NCBI GenBank assembly: GCA_017163975.1 | Contig: JAFFSR010000231.1 | Location: 124,001 to 188,000, forward strand | Length of the DNA stretch: 64,000 nucleotides | Source of the DNA: Anastatus disparis | Taxonomy: Eukaryota > Arthropoda > Insecta > Hymenoptera > Eupelmidae | Direction of reading: 5' to 3' | Shown: in pieces, positions 11,960 through 23,664 of the stretch | How the letters are laid out: each line of letters opens with the position of its first letter | Numbering within the stretch: the first letter of the stretch is position 1 | Translations under genes and position numbers: made by a program | Notes under the pieces: generated by a model | The model's database searches: none | The model's input: the letters and a program-made list of their open reading frames with translations, nothing else | Told to the model about the DNA's origin: nothing

Positions 11960-13680
11960 CTTTTTTATTTTGCTCTCTTAAAATTTTCATTTTTTATTTA
12001 TCTTCTATTTTGCGTAAGCCATTCAATAATTTTTTTCCAAAATCAATATACAATAAATTTGCTATTGTCTGAAGAAAATAAGCTTTTGATAACTAGTTTT
12101 CTTAGGGTGATTACAATTTTAGAGAATTTTAAAGATTTTAGAAAATATTTCGATTCTCCTTTTTTTATTTTTTATTCATTTTACGTGAAGTATTCAATAG
12201 ATTTATTCTAAAATTTGCAGTGAAATTATTTGCGACTGCCAAAAGAAGAAAAATTTTCAAAAATGAATTTTCCTAGAGTAGTTTTAATTTTAGAGCATTT
12301 CAAAAATTTTGAAAAAGAAATTTTGAAAAAAAACGATATTTATTTACGATATTTATTTAGCCAATGAAATCTCGAAAATTACTCGATTTGCTTCAAATTC
12401 TGCATACTATCTATTATTTTGTATAAGTAGGCGGGAAGCTATTGAAAATTGGTTTTCATAGCGTAGTTTTTTTTAAGATCCATTTAAAGAATTTTGAAAA
12501 AATTTTCGAATTTTCTTTTTTTTTAATATTTTTTGAAAATCATAGGATAGATTTGCTCCATAATTTGTATGCAAGTCATTCGCTGTTTTCTGAAGAAAAC
12601 ATGTTTCGGAGAATTTATTTTCTTAGTGCAGTTTTAATTTTAGATCATTTTTGAAAATTAATTCAATTTAAGAGAATTTTGAAGATTTAAAAATTAATTT
12701 CGAGTTTTCTTTTCTTATTTTTCTTTATTTTACGTAAAGTACTTGGTAGATTTGTTCTAAAATTTGCAGGAAAATATTTGCGACTGCATAAGAAGGAAAA
12801 TTTTCAAAAATTTATTCTTCCTATGTAGTTTTAATTTCAGAGCATTTTAAATATTTTAAAAAAGAAATTTTGAGAAAAAATTTTATTTATTTAGCCCATT
12901 AGATCTCGAAAATTACTGGATGGATTTTCTTTAAATTTTGCATACTATCTATTATTTTGTATAGGCAGGCGGGAAGCTATTGAAAATTGCTTTCCATAGC
13001 GTAGTTTTTTTTTAAGATCCATTTTAAGAATATTGGAAAAATTTTCGAATTTTTTTTTTTTTTATTTTTTGAAAATCATACGATAGATTTGCTCCATAAT
13101 TTGTATGCAAGTTATTCGCTGTTGTCTGAAGAAAACATGCTTCGGAGAATTTATTTTCTCAGTGCAGTTTTAATTTTAGATCATTTTTGAAAATGAATTC
13201 AATTCAAGAAAATTTTGGAGATCTTAAAAAAAATTTCGATTTTTCTTTTATTATTTTTCTTTATTTTACGTAAAGCGCTTGATAGATTTGTTCTAAAATT
13301 TGCAGGAAAATATTTGCAACTGCCATAAGAAGGAAAATTTTCAAAAATTTATTCTTTCTATGTAGTTTTAATTTTAGAGCATTTTAAAAATTTTGAAAAA
13401 GAAATTTTGAAAAGTAATTTTATTCATTTAGCCAATCAGATCTCGAAAATTATTGGATGGATTTTCTTTAAAGTTTGCGTACTATCTATTATTTTGTATT
13501 AGTAGGCGGGAAGCTATTAAAAATTGCTTTTCATAGTGTAGTTTTTTTTATAGAGCCATTGCAAGAATTTAAAAAAAATTTCTATTTTTCTTTTTTTTTG
13601 TATTTTTTGTAAACCATACAATAGATTTGCTCCAACAATTGTATGCAAGCTATTCGCTACTGTCTATGCCAATGCCTTTT
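11960..13680. repeat. 538-bp AT-rich tandem repeat, about three copies
   Basis: The phrase ATACTATCTATTATTTTGTA recurs at about 12403, 12941 and (slightly changed) 13479, a period of 537-538 bp. GGCGGGAAGCTATT recurs with it. Inside each monomer the phrase TAGATTTG-TCCA/TCTAAAATTTG occurs twice, about 202 and 336 bp apart, so each monomer is itself an old diverged duplication. No coding potential. From 13681 to 13909 I see only AT-rich sequence with loosely repeated ATCGTA phrases. Confidence 0.75.
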
Positions 13681-13909
13681 ATTTGCTAAATCTTATCTCA
13701 AAGAACCTATGTAACGAAGTCGTATCTTATAGAAAATTATAGACAATCGTAACTAAACACTTAGAGTAAGACGATCGTATCATTACAGTGTATTTAACAT
13801 AATTGTAACTTAAACCTTTATGCAACAAATTTATATCTTTGTAGAACTTTTAATATAATCGTTAGTTAAACATATGTACAATATAATCGTTTCTTGAGAG
13901 AAGTTCACG

Positions 13910-14372
13910 TATCTCTGTCCTTTTGTAATCAAAGAATTAATTTTTTGCAAAAACTAATAACTTTAGCAAAATGAAGAGAAAGCCGCATCTAGTATCAAAA
14001 AGAGGAAAATTTTCTCTGATAAAGGATTAATTTTATTATTGCTTTGTTTTCAAGAAAACCTCAAAACACCAATTGTTTAAACTAATCTTTTTATTTAAAT
14101 TTTTTCAAGAATTTCTTGAAAACAAAGCTATAAAATCAATTTTTTTTAAACACGGCGTTCGGAAAATACGTTTTTCAGCTTCCCATTTCCGTATCAAAAA
14201 TGCCTGTTAACCGCACGAAAAATTAGGTGCGTGAAAATTTAAAGCGTGCAGAAAATTCATTTATTGATTAATAACATAGGCCCACAAAAAAACAAAAGTG
14301 TCTGTGCAATTGACCAGACCTATATATTCTTATGTATTTTTCGACGCTGAATCCGAATTCGCAATAAAAAAG
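13910..14372. repeat. left arm of the outer inverted repeat (fold-back element)
   Basis: Segments here have inverted partners far to the right. 13912-14000 (with GAGAAAGCCGCATCT) pairs with 28455-28545 (AGATGCGGCTTTATC). 14150-14290 (CGTGCAGAAAATTCAT) pairs with 27255-27390. 14280-14372 (GTGTCTGTGCAATTGACCAG) pairs with 26098-26205. The innermost bases, AATAAAAAAG before TA, mirror CTCTTTTATT after TA on the right. The pre-insertion structure was therefore a hairpin centred on a TA that was later used as an insertion site. Confidence 0.7.
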
Positions 14373-15083
14373 TAGGGTCTAACTACTTTTTTATGGGGTT
14401 TTGCTCGAAAAACCTCATTTTTTACGGTTTTTTCATAGTTCTTTTTAATAAAAAAAAATTAAGAAAAATTTTATTTTTTTGACTTTAGAATCGAATTTTA
14501 CGGAAAAAAAACATCGAAAACCATGTTTTGAATTTTTTTTCTACAAAAATTTCAACCCACGATACGGCGATGAAAAGGCGGAAAATCGCGAAAAGTAAAA
14601 TTTGCTTCAAATTTGATTAAAATGACATTAAAATCAAGTTTTACGATTTTGAACCGATTTATAAACATTGAAAATACTTTACTAGGGGTTTTTGAGGTCG
14701 CTGATCACGAGTTTTAAGTCATTTTTTTCAAAAAACAACTCCTAGTCGGCGTAAGTGGACAATAAACGTGATAAACTGATATTTTTTTTTCAAAAAATCG
14801 ATGTTTTAGATACTGTTCTGGAGGTTTTCCACTACATAAATCACAAAACTAGAACCTTTTTCGACTCTTGATCATAAAATAAGACATAGAACTCATGTAT
14901 AGCGATATTCATGAACTCCATTAAAATATTTTTAGCTTCTTTTAAGAAGTGCCTTAGAGTTTTAATGAGTTAATCAATTGAGTTTGTAGAATTTTCGCTA
15001 ATACTTCGTAACTTCGATAGTGAGATGTTGGATACTAGATATTGGCAATATCTATTTTTATTTTTGTCTTCCAAAAAAATATT

Positions 15084-15787
15084 TTAAATAAAGTTATAAA
15101 GTGTTTTACACTTACGCACACGTTTCTCGTCAAAAAGGCTCCGCTTAGACGAATCAATGAACAGGCGCCAATCCTCAGGTTTGTATATACCTGGTTTTAA
15201 TTCGTCAATAAGTTCTTTTACGTCAATGAAGTAAACTAGCCCTGAATCTTCTTTGAAATATTTTCGGAGGGTTTTCTCTCGGTCACGATATTCACTTACT
15301 TCAGTTCCCTTTGTCAGCATATTTCGCTTTTTAAAGTCTGAAGCCATCAATTCAGATTGCTCTTTAGATAGACCAGCGTTTCTGAATAAATCATTCAGAC
15401 TCTTTTGATCATATTTTTTACAGATTCCTCCACACCTTCAGGTACATATTCTTCATCATCATCTGAAGAGAGATTTTCTTCACTTTCGTCGGATTCGCTT
15501 AGATCTTCGGATGATGTGTTATCGCTTGGTTCAGTTTCTTTCACATTAATCTGATTTGTCGAATGATCGTCCACATGCAGAGAATCTAAACCTGCTGTAA
15601 AACTATCTCGTGATTCTTCATTTCCTAAACTTTCTATAAGGATATTTTCTGGAAACTCAACAGTTTGAGGACTAGAATAATGTACTTCTTTTTTCTTAAT
15701 ATAAACTATACCCCCTACTTTTGTTGTACAAAAGTAGCAATCGTTTTTAGCTTTTGTTAGCGTGATAAACTTGAACTTTGCAATCAT
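15084..15787 (-). pseudogene. deleted inverted copy of the element A transposase
   Basis: Two minus-strand pieces, 15787-15395 and 15350-15084. The first starts with unrelated residues and then enters the transposase at CYFCTTKVGG, running to an acidic Ser/Asp/Glu-rich linker and MIKRV. The second matches the MASDFKKRNML region as far as WRLFIDSSKRSL and then jumps straight to FDEKRVRKC, the very end of the protein. About 0.9 kb holding the catalytic core is deleted. The frameshift between the two pieces occurs at the same place as in the plus-strand copy, so both arms descend from one already shifted sequence, or the junction is not a simple mutation. Confidence 0.8.
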
Positions 15788-15789
15788 TA

Positions 15790-16170
15790 GATACTCTGCA
15801 TTTTGGATAGTTGAATAAACTATCTAAAGTTTATAACTTATATTGCTACTCAATAGCAGTACTATCAAAAACCTGCTGCTACGAAGACGTTGGCCACGAT
15901 GACAACTGCCCTGAAAATGGGATGTGTAGAATGATTCGTCGGTCCAACTCTTCGTAGTAACGAAACCAGCGAAGGTGCGCTGTCTTGCAGGAGAGCGCTA
16001 AGATGTAAGAATGATGCCGTAGTGTGTCTGACGACGAGTCGACATTGTCCTCGTCAAAGCCACTAAGCTCTCATACTTAGGCCTGGGGAGGTTTAAGGGT
16101 TATCACCCCTAGGATGGCTGACTCACCTGCGATCGGGACAGGATTCTTAGCGTGTGGGTTTTAGATATAA
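15790..16170. other. GC-richer spacer between the two arms of element A
   Basis: This 380-bp stretch is less AT-rich than its surroundings and shows no open frame. It contains phrases such as GTTATCACCCCTAGGATGG and CTGCGATCGGGACAGG. It is not part of the inverted arms. It could be 5' sequence of the transposon, or a small retroelement inserted between the arms. I could not fold it into a tRNA or recognise a SINE head. Confidence 0.4.
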
Positions 16171-16173
16171 TTT

Positions 16174-18035
16174 ATGGCACAACACAATTCCTCATCTTCA
16201 TTTAACTCCGCTGGCACTTCTGGTAACATATGCAATCATGAATGCACTGGTAATCCTGATAACTTTTGTTATGTATGTGCGAAATTTGTTAGGTTGAAAA
16301 ACAAAAGAAAAATAACAGAAACAATAAATAATTTGTATAAAGTATGTTTTGACATTGAGATTTCACAGCAAGACAAAAGTTGGGTACCACATTTTGTCTG
16401 CAACTCGTGTCATATAATGATGAGTCGAGTTACTAAAAATCAGGCCAAGACGTCCCTGAAATTCATTGCACCAACAAAATGGAATGAACCAGAAAATGAA
16501 AATGATTGCTACTTTTGTACAACAAAAGTGGGGGGTATAGCTTATATTAAGAAAAAAGAAGTACATTATTCTAGTCCTCAAACTGTTGAGTTTCCAGAAA
16601 ATATCCTTATAGAAGGTTTAGAAAATGAAGAATCACGAGATAGTTTTACAGCAGGTTTAGATTCTCTGCATGTAGACGATCATTCGACAAATCAGAATTA
16701 TGTGAAAGAAACTGAACCGAGCGATAACACATCATCCGAAGATCTAAGCGAATCCGACGAAAGTGAAGAAAATCTCTCTCCAGATGATGATGAAGAATAT
16801 GTACCTAAAGGTGTGGAGAAATCTGTAAAAAATATGATCAAAAGAGTCTGAATGATTTATTCAGAAACGCTGGTCTATCTAAAGAGCAATCTGAATTGAT
16901 GGCTTCAGACTTTAAAAAGCGAAATATGCTGACAAAGGGAACTAAAGTAATTGAATATCGTGACCGAGAGAAAACCTTTCGAAAATATTTTAAAGAAGAT
17001 TCAGGGCTAGTTTACTGCATTGACGTAAAAGGACTTATTGACGAATTAAAACCAGGTATATACAAATCTGAGGATTGGCGCCTGTTCATTGATTCGTCTA
17101 AGCAGAGCCTTTAAGCAGTCCTTCTTCATAACACAAATAAGTACGCTCCTATACCATTAGCGCATTTAACTGTGCTTAAAGAAGAGTATTCAAGCATTGA
17201 ATTGGTTTTGTCAAAAATAAAATACGAGGAACATAAATGGTTAATATGTGGAGACTTAAAAATTTTATCTATGATACTAGGACAACAATCTGGATTTACA
17301 AAATATCCTTGTTATTTGTGTATGTTTGATAGTAGAGATAGGGAAAACCACTACAAAAAGAAAATTTGGCCACTAAAAGAGTCATTTGAACCTGGAAAAC
17401 AAAATATTGTAAAAGAGCCACTTGTGAAGTCGTCCAAAATTTTGATACCACCTCTTCACATAGAGCTTGGTTTAATGAAACAATTTGTCAAGGCATTAGA
17501 CCAAGATGGAGAATGCTACGAATATTTGAGCCAAGTATTTCACCACAAAACAGATGGTAAACTAAGCGCAGGTATTTTTGATGGACCTGGAATTTGTACT
17601 CTATTTAGAGATGAAAACTTTGAAAGAACTATGAAAGATGATGAGAAAGCAGCATGGCCTATTTTTAAAGATGTATCAACAAAATTTTTGGGTAGCACTA
17701 AAGACGTAAATTACAAAACTATTGTAAAAAAAATGGTACGCAACTTTGAAAAACTGGGCAGCCTAATGAACTTGAAGCTTCATTTCCTTGATTCACATAT
17801 TGATCCATTTCCTGAGAACAACGGGGAATTTAGTGAAGAGCAAGGAAAAAGGTTTTACCAAGACTTGAAGGAATTTGAACGCAGATTTCAAGGACGACGG
17901 AGTATAAATATGTTGGCAGATTACTGCTGGATGATGAAGAGAGAAAAATCTTTAAAAAGAGGTCAAAAGCGTGTCAGAAATCCTTTACGCCGGTCGTTTG
18001 ACGAGAAACGTATGCGTAAGCGTAAAACATTTTAA
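16174..18035 (+). pseudogene. element A transposase (uncharacterised family), broken
   Basis: The N-terminus (16174-16851) carries paired cysteines, CNHECTGNPDNFCYVCAKF and later CNSCH and CYFC, consistent with zinc binding, then an acidic linker. After a frameshift at about 16846, 16896-17111 continues with YRDREK and EDWRLFIDSSKQSL. A stop at 17112-17114 stands where related proteins I recall have Lys. The same frame continues to 18035. That part holds ICGDLK, YPCYLCMFDSRDR, LPPLHIELG-like text (PPLHIELGLMKQF), HFLDSHIDPFPEN, SEEQGKRF and LADYCWMMKR. Conserved Asp, His and Glu in such motifs suggest an RNase H-fold transposase, but I cannot name the superfamily. Similar proteins are common in arthropod and cnidarian genomes. 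Intact length would be about 615 residues. Confidence 0.75.
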
Positions 18036-19204
18036 AACTTTATTTAAAATATTTTTTTGGAAGACAAAAATAAAAATAGATATCGCCAATATCTAGTATC
18101 CAACATCTTACTATCGAAGTTGCGAAGTATTAGCGAAGATTCTACAAACGCAATTGATTAACTCATTAAAACTCTAAGACACTTCTTAAAAGAAGCTAAA
18201 AATATCATAATGGAGTTCATGAATATCGCTATACATGAGTTCTATGTCTTATTTTATGATCAAGAGTCGAAAAAGGTTCTAGTTTTGTGATTTATGTAGT
18301 GGAAAACCTCCAGAACAGTATCTAAAACATCGATTTTTTGAAGAAAAAATATCAGTTTATCACGTTTATTGTCCACTTACGCCGACTAGGAGTTGTTTTT
18401 TGAAAAAAATGACTTAAAACTCGTGATCAGCGACCTCAAAAACCCCTAGTAAACTATTTTCAATGTTTATAAATCGGTTTAAAATCGTAAAACTTGATTT
18501 TAATGTCATTTTAATCAAATTTGAAGCAAATTTTTACTTTTCGCGATTTTCTGCCTTTTCATCACCGTATCGTGGGTTGAAATTTTTGTAGAAAAAAAAT
18601 TCAAAACATGGTTTTCGATGTTTTTTTTCCGTAAAATTCGATTCTAAAGTCAAAAAAATAAAATTTTTCTTAATTTTTTTTTTATTAAAAAGAACCATGA
18701 AAAAACCGTAAAAATGAGGTTTTTCGAGCAAAACCCCATAAAAAGTAGCTGGACCCTACCCATATAGCATGAAATATTTCGGTGAAATCTTTTGAAATAT
18801 TTCAACGAAAAATTTCAGTACAAGCTTTCATAAACATTTCATAAATATTTCAAAGCAAGATTTACAATGAATCTTTTATATCTGTCAATGAAAATTTTCA
18901 TAAATATTTGATAAACATTTCATGAAATATTTATTAAAATATTGTTGAAAGATTCCACTTAAATCTTTCATGAAAGATTTTGTAAAGTTTTATTATATAT
19001 TTCACATCGGCCATAAGTAGATCTAAATCTGAAATATTTATGAAATATTTTATCAAACTTTTCAGAAATGTTTTGAAGTGGGCTTGACTTTATTCACGGT
19101 CGCCAGGTAATATTTTAATTACCGAATTTAAATTCACTTCATTAATTTAATCTATACATGCATATACAAAATGCATACAGCAATATTATAAAAGAAAATT
19201 ACAT

Positions 19205-19512
19205 TTATCGACGATCTCCTCCAGTGCAATACTCTTGGAGCTGCGATAGTTAATAATTTTCTTTACGTGTGGAGTAGAGGGTAATATGATAAAAGTTATT
19301 ATCGACGACTCCATTGAGTGCAATACTCTAAAGAGTGCGATAATAAACTTCTTTATCATTATGAGATATGTAGAAGAGTGTTTAAATCGACGACATCTTT
19401 TAGTGCAATACTCTTAGATGTGCAATAAATAACACTTTTATTTAATGCAAGATGAATAAACAAATTATTATCGACGACATATCCAAGTGCAATACTCTTC
19501 AATGTGCGATAA
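19205..19512. repeat. four conserved 44-bp blocks separated by unlike spacers
   Basis: Blocks at 19205-19248, 19299-19343, 19384-19427 and 19468-19512. Shared text: TTATCGACGA at the start, AGTGCAATACTCT in the middle, and GTGCGATAA (or close variants) at the end. Start and end are inverted repeats (TTATCG/CGATAA), and the middle can form AGT-GCAAT-ACT. The 40-50 bp between blocks are not conserved. This is stronger local conservation than the rest of element B. The role is unknown; protein-binding sites of a transposase or a small structured RNA are possibilities. Confidence 0.7.
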
Positions 19513-19589
19513 TTCATTTGCTTAGTACTTCTATCAAGAATGATAAATGAGATGAGATGAGTTATACTTTTCTCAATAACTTTTTGAAC

Positions 19590-20395
19590 ACAGTCTCATT
19601 TAAATTTGAAATACTTAATCTTTTTATTAAATAATTAAGGAAATATATATTTTACAAAGATTTAAAAGTTACATAGTACTTTAAGACAGAATGCTTGAAT
19701 CTTATACTTCTGACAGTATAAGATCGAATGAATATAGTATCCATGTTAGATGTTACATGGTCGAACATCTAAAAGATAATGAGAGAGCTTGTTTGGATTC
19801 ACGCTCTTTTATATTATTTCATAAACCTTCTATGAGGTTCTATTTCTTATTGAAGAATTATATTTTAGGAAATAGAATGTTCCATAACATTTATTTTATA
19901 TATTTACAAAAGAAACATTTAATTAAGATAAATATATTAGTAAAAGAAACATTCTATTTCCTTTACATTTCAAAAGACTATTTTTTATACTTAATTTTAT
20001 TATTTATTAATTAAAAAAGCTAATTTTTAAATTTATATCTTTAAACTTTAAATAGAGTAATCATTTTTATACATATTATATAAATAGAATGATCTATTTA
20101 TATATACACAATTATTTTAGAAAGTTACATTTTATTATTAACAATTAAATATTGATAATACTTCTTATTAAAAGAAATAGAACATTCTATTTCTATAATC
20201 ATTTTACTATATCTGTATATATACATTTGAATTATCTTATCGACCTCAGTAGGTAACTATGAAATCCTATTTATACTTTTAATGTAATTTAAATTTCTTC
20301 TAACCAAAAATTATTCTATCTTTTAGATAATATAGTCATTCTTATGACATATTTACATTAAATTAAATATTTATACCCAAAATTGATATGAGCCG
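19590..20395. other. AT-rich stretch with GAAATAGAATGTTCCAT-type inverted phrases
   Basis: No gene is recognised. The phrases GGAAATAGAATGTTCC (about 19868), GAAACATTCTATTTCC (about 19945) and GAAATAGAACATTCTATTTC (about 20180) are repeats or inverted repeats of one another. They suggest the decayed arms of a small hairpin element. A plus-strand open frame at 19691-20014 shows no family features and is probably chance. Confidence 0.4.
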
Positions 20396-20399
20396 TTAC

Positions 20400-21300
20400 A
20401 GTTTCAATGAAATATTGTTGGAAACTTTCAAATGAGGCTTCCTACAATATTTTATAAATATTTTAGCAATATTACTTAGCAAGATTTTTGATATCCCAAA
20501 GCCGACTTGCAATATTGTTGAAACACTTTACTTACATCTTTTATGAAAGATTTTTTAACGTTTTATGTAATATTTCACATCGACCATAAGAAGATCATAA
20601 TCTAAAATATTTATAAAACATTTAATTAAACCTTTCAGAAATGTTTCAATGAAATATTTTTGAAAACTTTCAAATAAGGCTTTCTAAAATATTTCGTAAA
20701 TATTTTAGCAATATTACTCAGCAAGATTTTCGATCTCTTAAAGCCGACTTGAAATACTGTTTAAATATTTCACTAAAATCTTTCATGTAAGATTTTGTAA
20801 AGTTTTATTGAATATTTCATATTGGTCATAAGTGGATTAGAATTTGAAATATTTATAAAACATTTCATTAAACTTTTCAGAAATGTTTCAATGAAATATT
20901 ATCAGGAACTTTCAAATAAGGCTTCCTGAAAAATTTCGTAGATATTTCAAGAATATTGCTTTGCGAAATTTTTTATTTCTCAAAGCCGACTCGAAATATT
21001 GTTGAAACATTTCACTGGGCTCTTTTATGAAAGATTTTGTAAAGCTTTATGTAATATTTCATATCGACCATAAGTGGATCAGCATCTGAAATATTTATGA
21101 AACTTTTTATTAAACTTTTCAGAAAGATTTCAATGGAATACCGTTGAGAAATTTGAAATAAGGTTTACTGAAATATTTCATAAATTTTTCAATAATATTT
21201 CACTATATTTATCTCCTAAAGCCCACTCAAAATTTTGTTAAAACTTTTTACTAAAATCTTTTATGAAAGATTCTGTAAAGCTTTGCGGAATATTTAACAT
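20400..21300. repeat. 242-bp tandem repeat inside element B
   Basis: The phrase TTTCAATGAAATATT (varying) starts units at about 20402, 20644, 20886 and 21128, a steady 242-bp step. Each unit also holds AAGCCGACTTGAAATA, ATGAAAGATTTTGTAA, and a CAT-CGACCATAAGTGGATC phrase. More diverged units continue on both sides (18960-19090, 21300-21900 and 23670-24150). Element C interrupts that right-hand part. Confidence 0.75.
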
Positions 21301-21904
21301 TCCACATAGCAAGAAAATTTCAGTGAAATATTTCAAAACATTTTAGTGAAATGTTTTGAAAAATAGTTTCATAAATATTCCTGAAATATTTCAAAGCAAG
21401 ATATTTAGTGCAATTTTTTTATCTTTCGGTAAAACCTTTAAGAAACATTTCATGAAATATTTATCGAAATTCGTTAAAACATTTCATAAAAATCTTTCAT
21501 GAAATGTTTCTAAAAATTTACTATAGATTTCACATCAGTTACTTTTAAATCGAATACTGAAATATTTATAAAATATTTTATCAAGCTTTCAAGGAACTTT
21601 TTACTGAAATATTGCATGAAAGTTTCAAATAAAAAATCCCGAAATATTCCATAAATTTTTAACAATATTAACGTGCCAGATTTTCGATTAAAAAAAACTA
21701 CGAAAAAATATTGTTAAAACATTTTATCGAAATATTTCACGAAATGTTTTTGAAAGCTTTACTAAAGATTTCACATCGGCGATTTCTAAATCTAAAAGAG
21801 AAATATTTATGAAATATTTTATCAAACTTTCAAGAAATCTTTCAACGAAATATTGTTGCAGGCTTTCAAATAAAACTTTACAAAATATTTTATAAACCTT
21901 TTTA

Positions 21905-23664
21905 CACGGAGAAAAATTGTATAATAAAGACCACAATAAGGATATCGCTAAACACATGCAGCGATAGTTTGGGCTAAAACAAACTAAATATTCGCTGTGA
22001 ACTTCAAACATTAACATTTTAGTTATTTTTATAGTTAATGCAACTAAATGCCGTTTGCTAAAAAAGACAAAAGAAAAAGCTAACATTTTAGCGCGAGATA
22101 ATGGTTTCCGCAGCCAAAAAAGTTGTAATCATAGCAACAATCGTTAGCTAAAAAAGGCATTCTTTTTTCTTCTATAATTTTGTGTTCTGCAGCGATTAAT
22201 ATTGCAATTATTGTCATAATCTTGACTGAAACAGCATGATTTTGTCGTCATTTTAACTATACGTAAGCGCTACATTAGCATAAAACTTTGTAAACCATTT
22301 GACAGCTAAACGATCAGTCATAACCTTTATTTTTTTTTAATTTGATATTGATTTTATTTTTAATTAGTTTTTTATAACAGAACAAAAATAATCTTAAAAA
22401 ATATTTTTAAATATATACATACATACAATATGCAGTTAAAGAATATTTTTAAATATTTACATACATACAATATGAAGTTAAAAAATATTTTTAAATATAT
22501 ACATACATATATATGTATATAGAATAATTAATATTGCATATTATTTAAATCTTTTTTAAGAGCAGGCCGGATTCGCTGTCCTTGTCTAATTGGCATTTTT
22601 GTTATTTACTCAAGTTTTAATCGGTGTATCTTTAAATTAAAGGTCGAACGCAATAGATATTATTATTATGAACATCTATGCACAAGAAAAAAAATATCTA
22701 TCGGTTTGTTTTTGAGAAAAGTAAGTAACGCCAAAGTAAAAGTTTATATTTATAATATTTTCGCGTTACTTACTTTTCTCAAAAACAAACTGGTAGATAT
22801 TTTTTTTCTTGTGCATAGATGTTCATAATAATAATATCTATTGCGCTTGACCTTTGATTTGAAGATACACCGATTAAAACTTGAGTAAATAACAAACAAC
22901 TCAATTTTTACTCGGTCAGTATCAGGTTCTACTCCGGCCTACCGACCAAATCGGTGACTTAGTTCGGTGCTTGTAATAAATGCTTATAGTAATTTATTCA
23001 TTTATTAATATGGTAAAAATATAGTCAATTCCTCTAGTCATGTATACAAAGAATAATTTAAAATAGTTAAAGCCACAAAAATATACAAAATATTGTTATA
23101 AAGCGAAAAATGCCACCTAACAATCGACACGACAGTTTTTTGCATGCGGTATATGTCAAGTCAGTTTGATGTTTGTAATAAATGCTTATAATAATTTATT
23201 TACTTATTCATACGGTAAAAATATAGTCATTTCCTCTAGTCACGTATATAAAGAATAATTTGAAATAGTTTAAGCCATAAAAATATACAAAATATTATCG
23301 TAAAGCGAAAAATGCTGACTTGATATATACCGCAAGTCACCGATTTGGTTCCGACCGCCTCTTAACTACTAGAATAAAAAAAAGGTAAAAACGTTAAAAA
23401 GATCGCCATTTGCTTTTTTTACCAAAACTTTTAAAAATTCAAATCATAAAAAAAAATTTCATTAACTCTGAAATATGAATTTATTTAATAACCATAAAAA
23501 ATGTCATTGAATATGCCAGCGCTAAACAATAGCTAATATTCACATCGATAGCAGCAAATAATGATGGTAAATTCAGCGACAAATTTTAGGTGTTTCAAAC
23601 TAGCAAAAATTTTTGCTAATGGAACTATCTTTTTGTTGACTAATGCAATATATTTTTCTCCGTG
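21905..23664. mobile_element. element C: non-autonomous element, CACGGAGAAAAAT termini, TA target
   Basis: Terminal inverted repeats read CACGGAGAAAAATTG on the left and the complement of ATTTTTCTCCGTG on the right. TA lies outside each end (21903-21904 and 23665-23666). Removing it rejoins element B repeat text (TTTTTA then CAATATTAC, as in uninterrupted units). There is no transposase; a minus-strand frame at 21724-22086 crosses the border and is not a gene. A composite MITE lies within it at 22560-23361. Confidence 0.7.
22560..23361. mobile_element. fused pair of TTAA-class MITEs (D1 and E)
   Basis: Flanked by TTAA at 22556-22559 and 23362-23365. The left part, 22560-22940, is a hairpin MITE starting GAGCAGGCCGGATTC and is the same family as the complete copy at 35792-36176, but its right terminus (GCTG) is missing. 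The right part, about 22941-23361, is a second MITE with inverted ends (ACCAAATCGGTGACTT on the left, complement on the right) finishing in CCGACCGCCTC. Its own left terminus is truncated. It contains an internal direct duplication (AATAAATGCTTATA at about 22976 and 23178). The two ends of the fused unit come from two different MITEs. Confidence 0.65.

Larger units (their letters stand above)
14375..18756 (+). mobile_element. element A: DNA transposon with a head-to-head deleted copy, TA target
   Basis: Bounded by TA at 14373-14374 and at 18757-18758. The ends are inverted repeats: GGGTCTAACTAC on the left, and the complement of GTAGCTGGACCC on the right, followed inward on both sides by TTATGGGGTTTTGCTCG. 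The inverted identity extends about 750 bp into non-coding sequence on each side and then into coding sequence. The left arm therefore carries a shortened minus-strand copy of the transposase gene (15084-15787), and the right arm carries the longer plus-strand copy (16174-18035). A recombination-derived fold-back element of one transposon family is the simplest reading. Confidence 0.75.

Noticed and set aside
15790..16170. tRNA gene or tRNA-derived SINE head
   Set aside because: I could not find A- and B-box text with proper spacing or a cloverleaf.
19205..19512. CRISPR-like repeat and spacer array
   Set aside because: Spacing superficially fits, but the setting is a eukaryotic transposon, there are no cas genes, and the repeats are imperfect.
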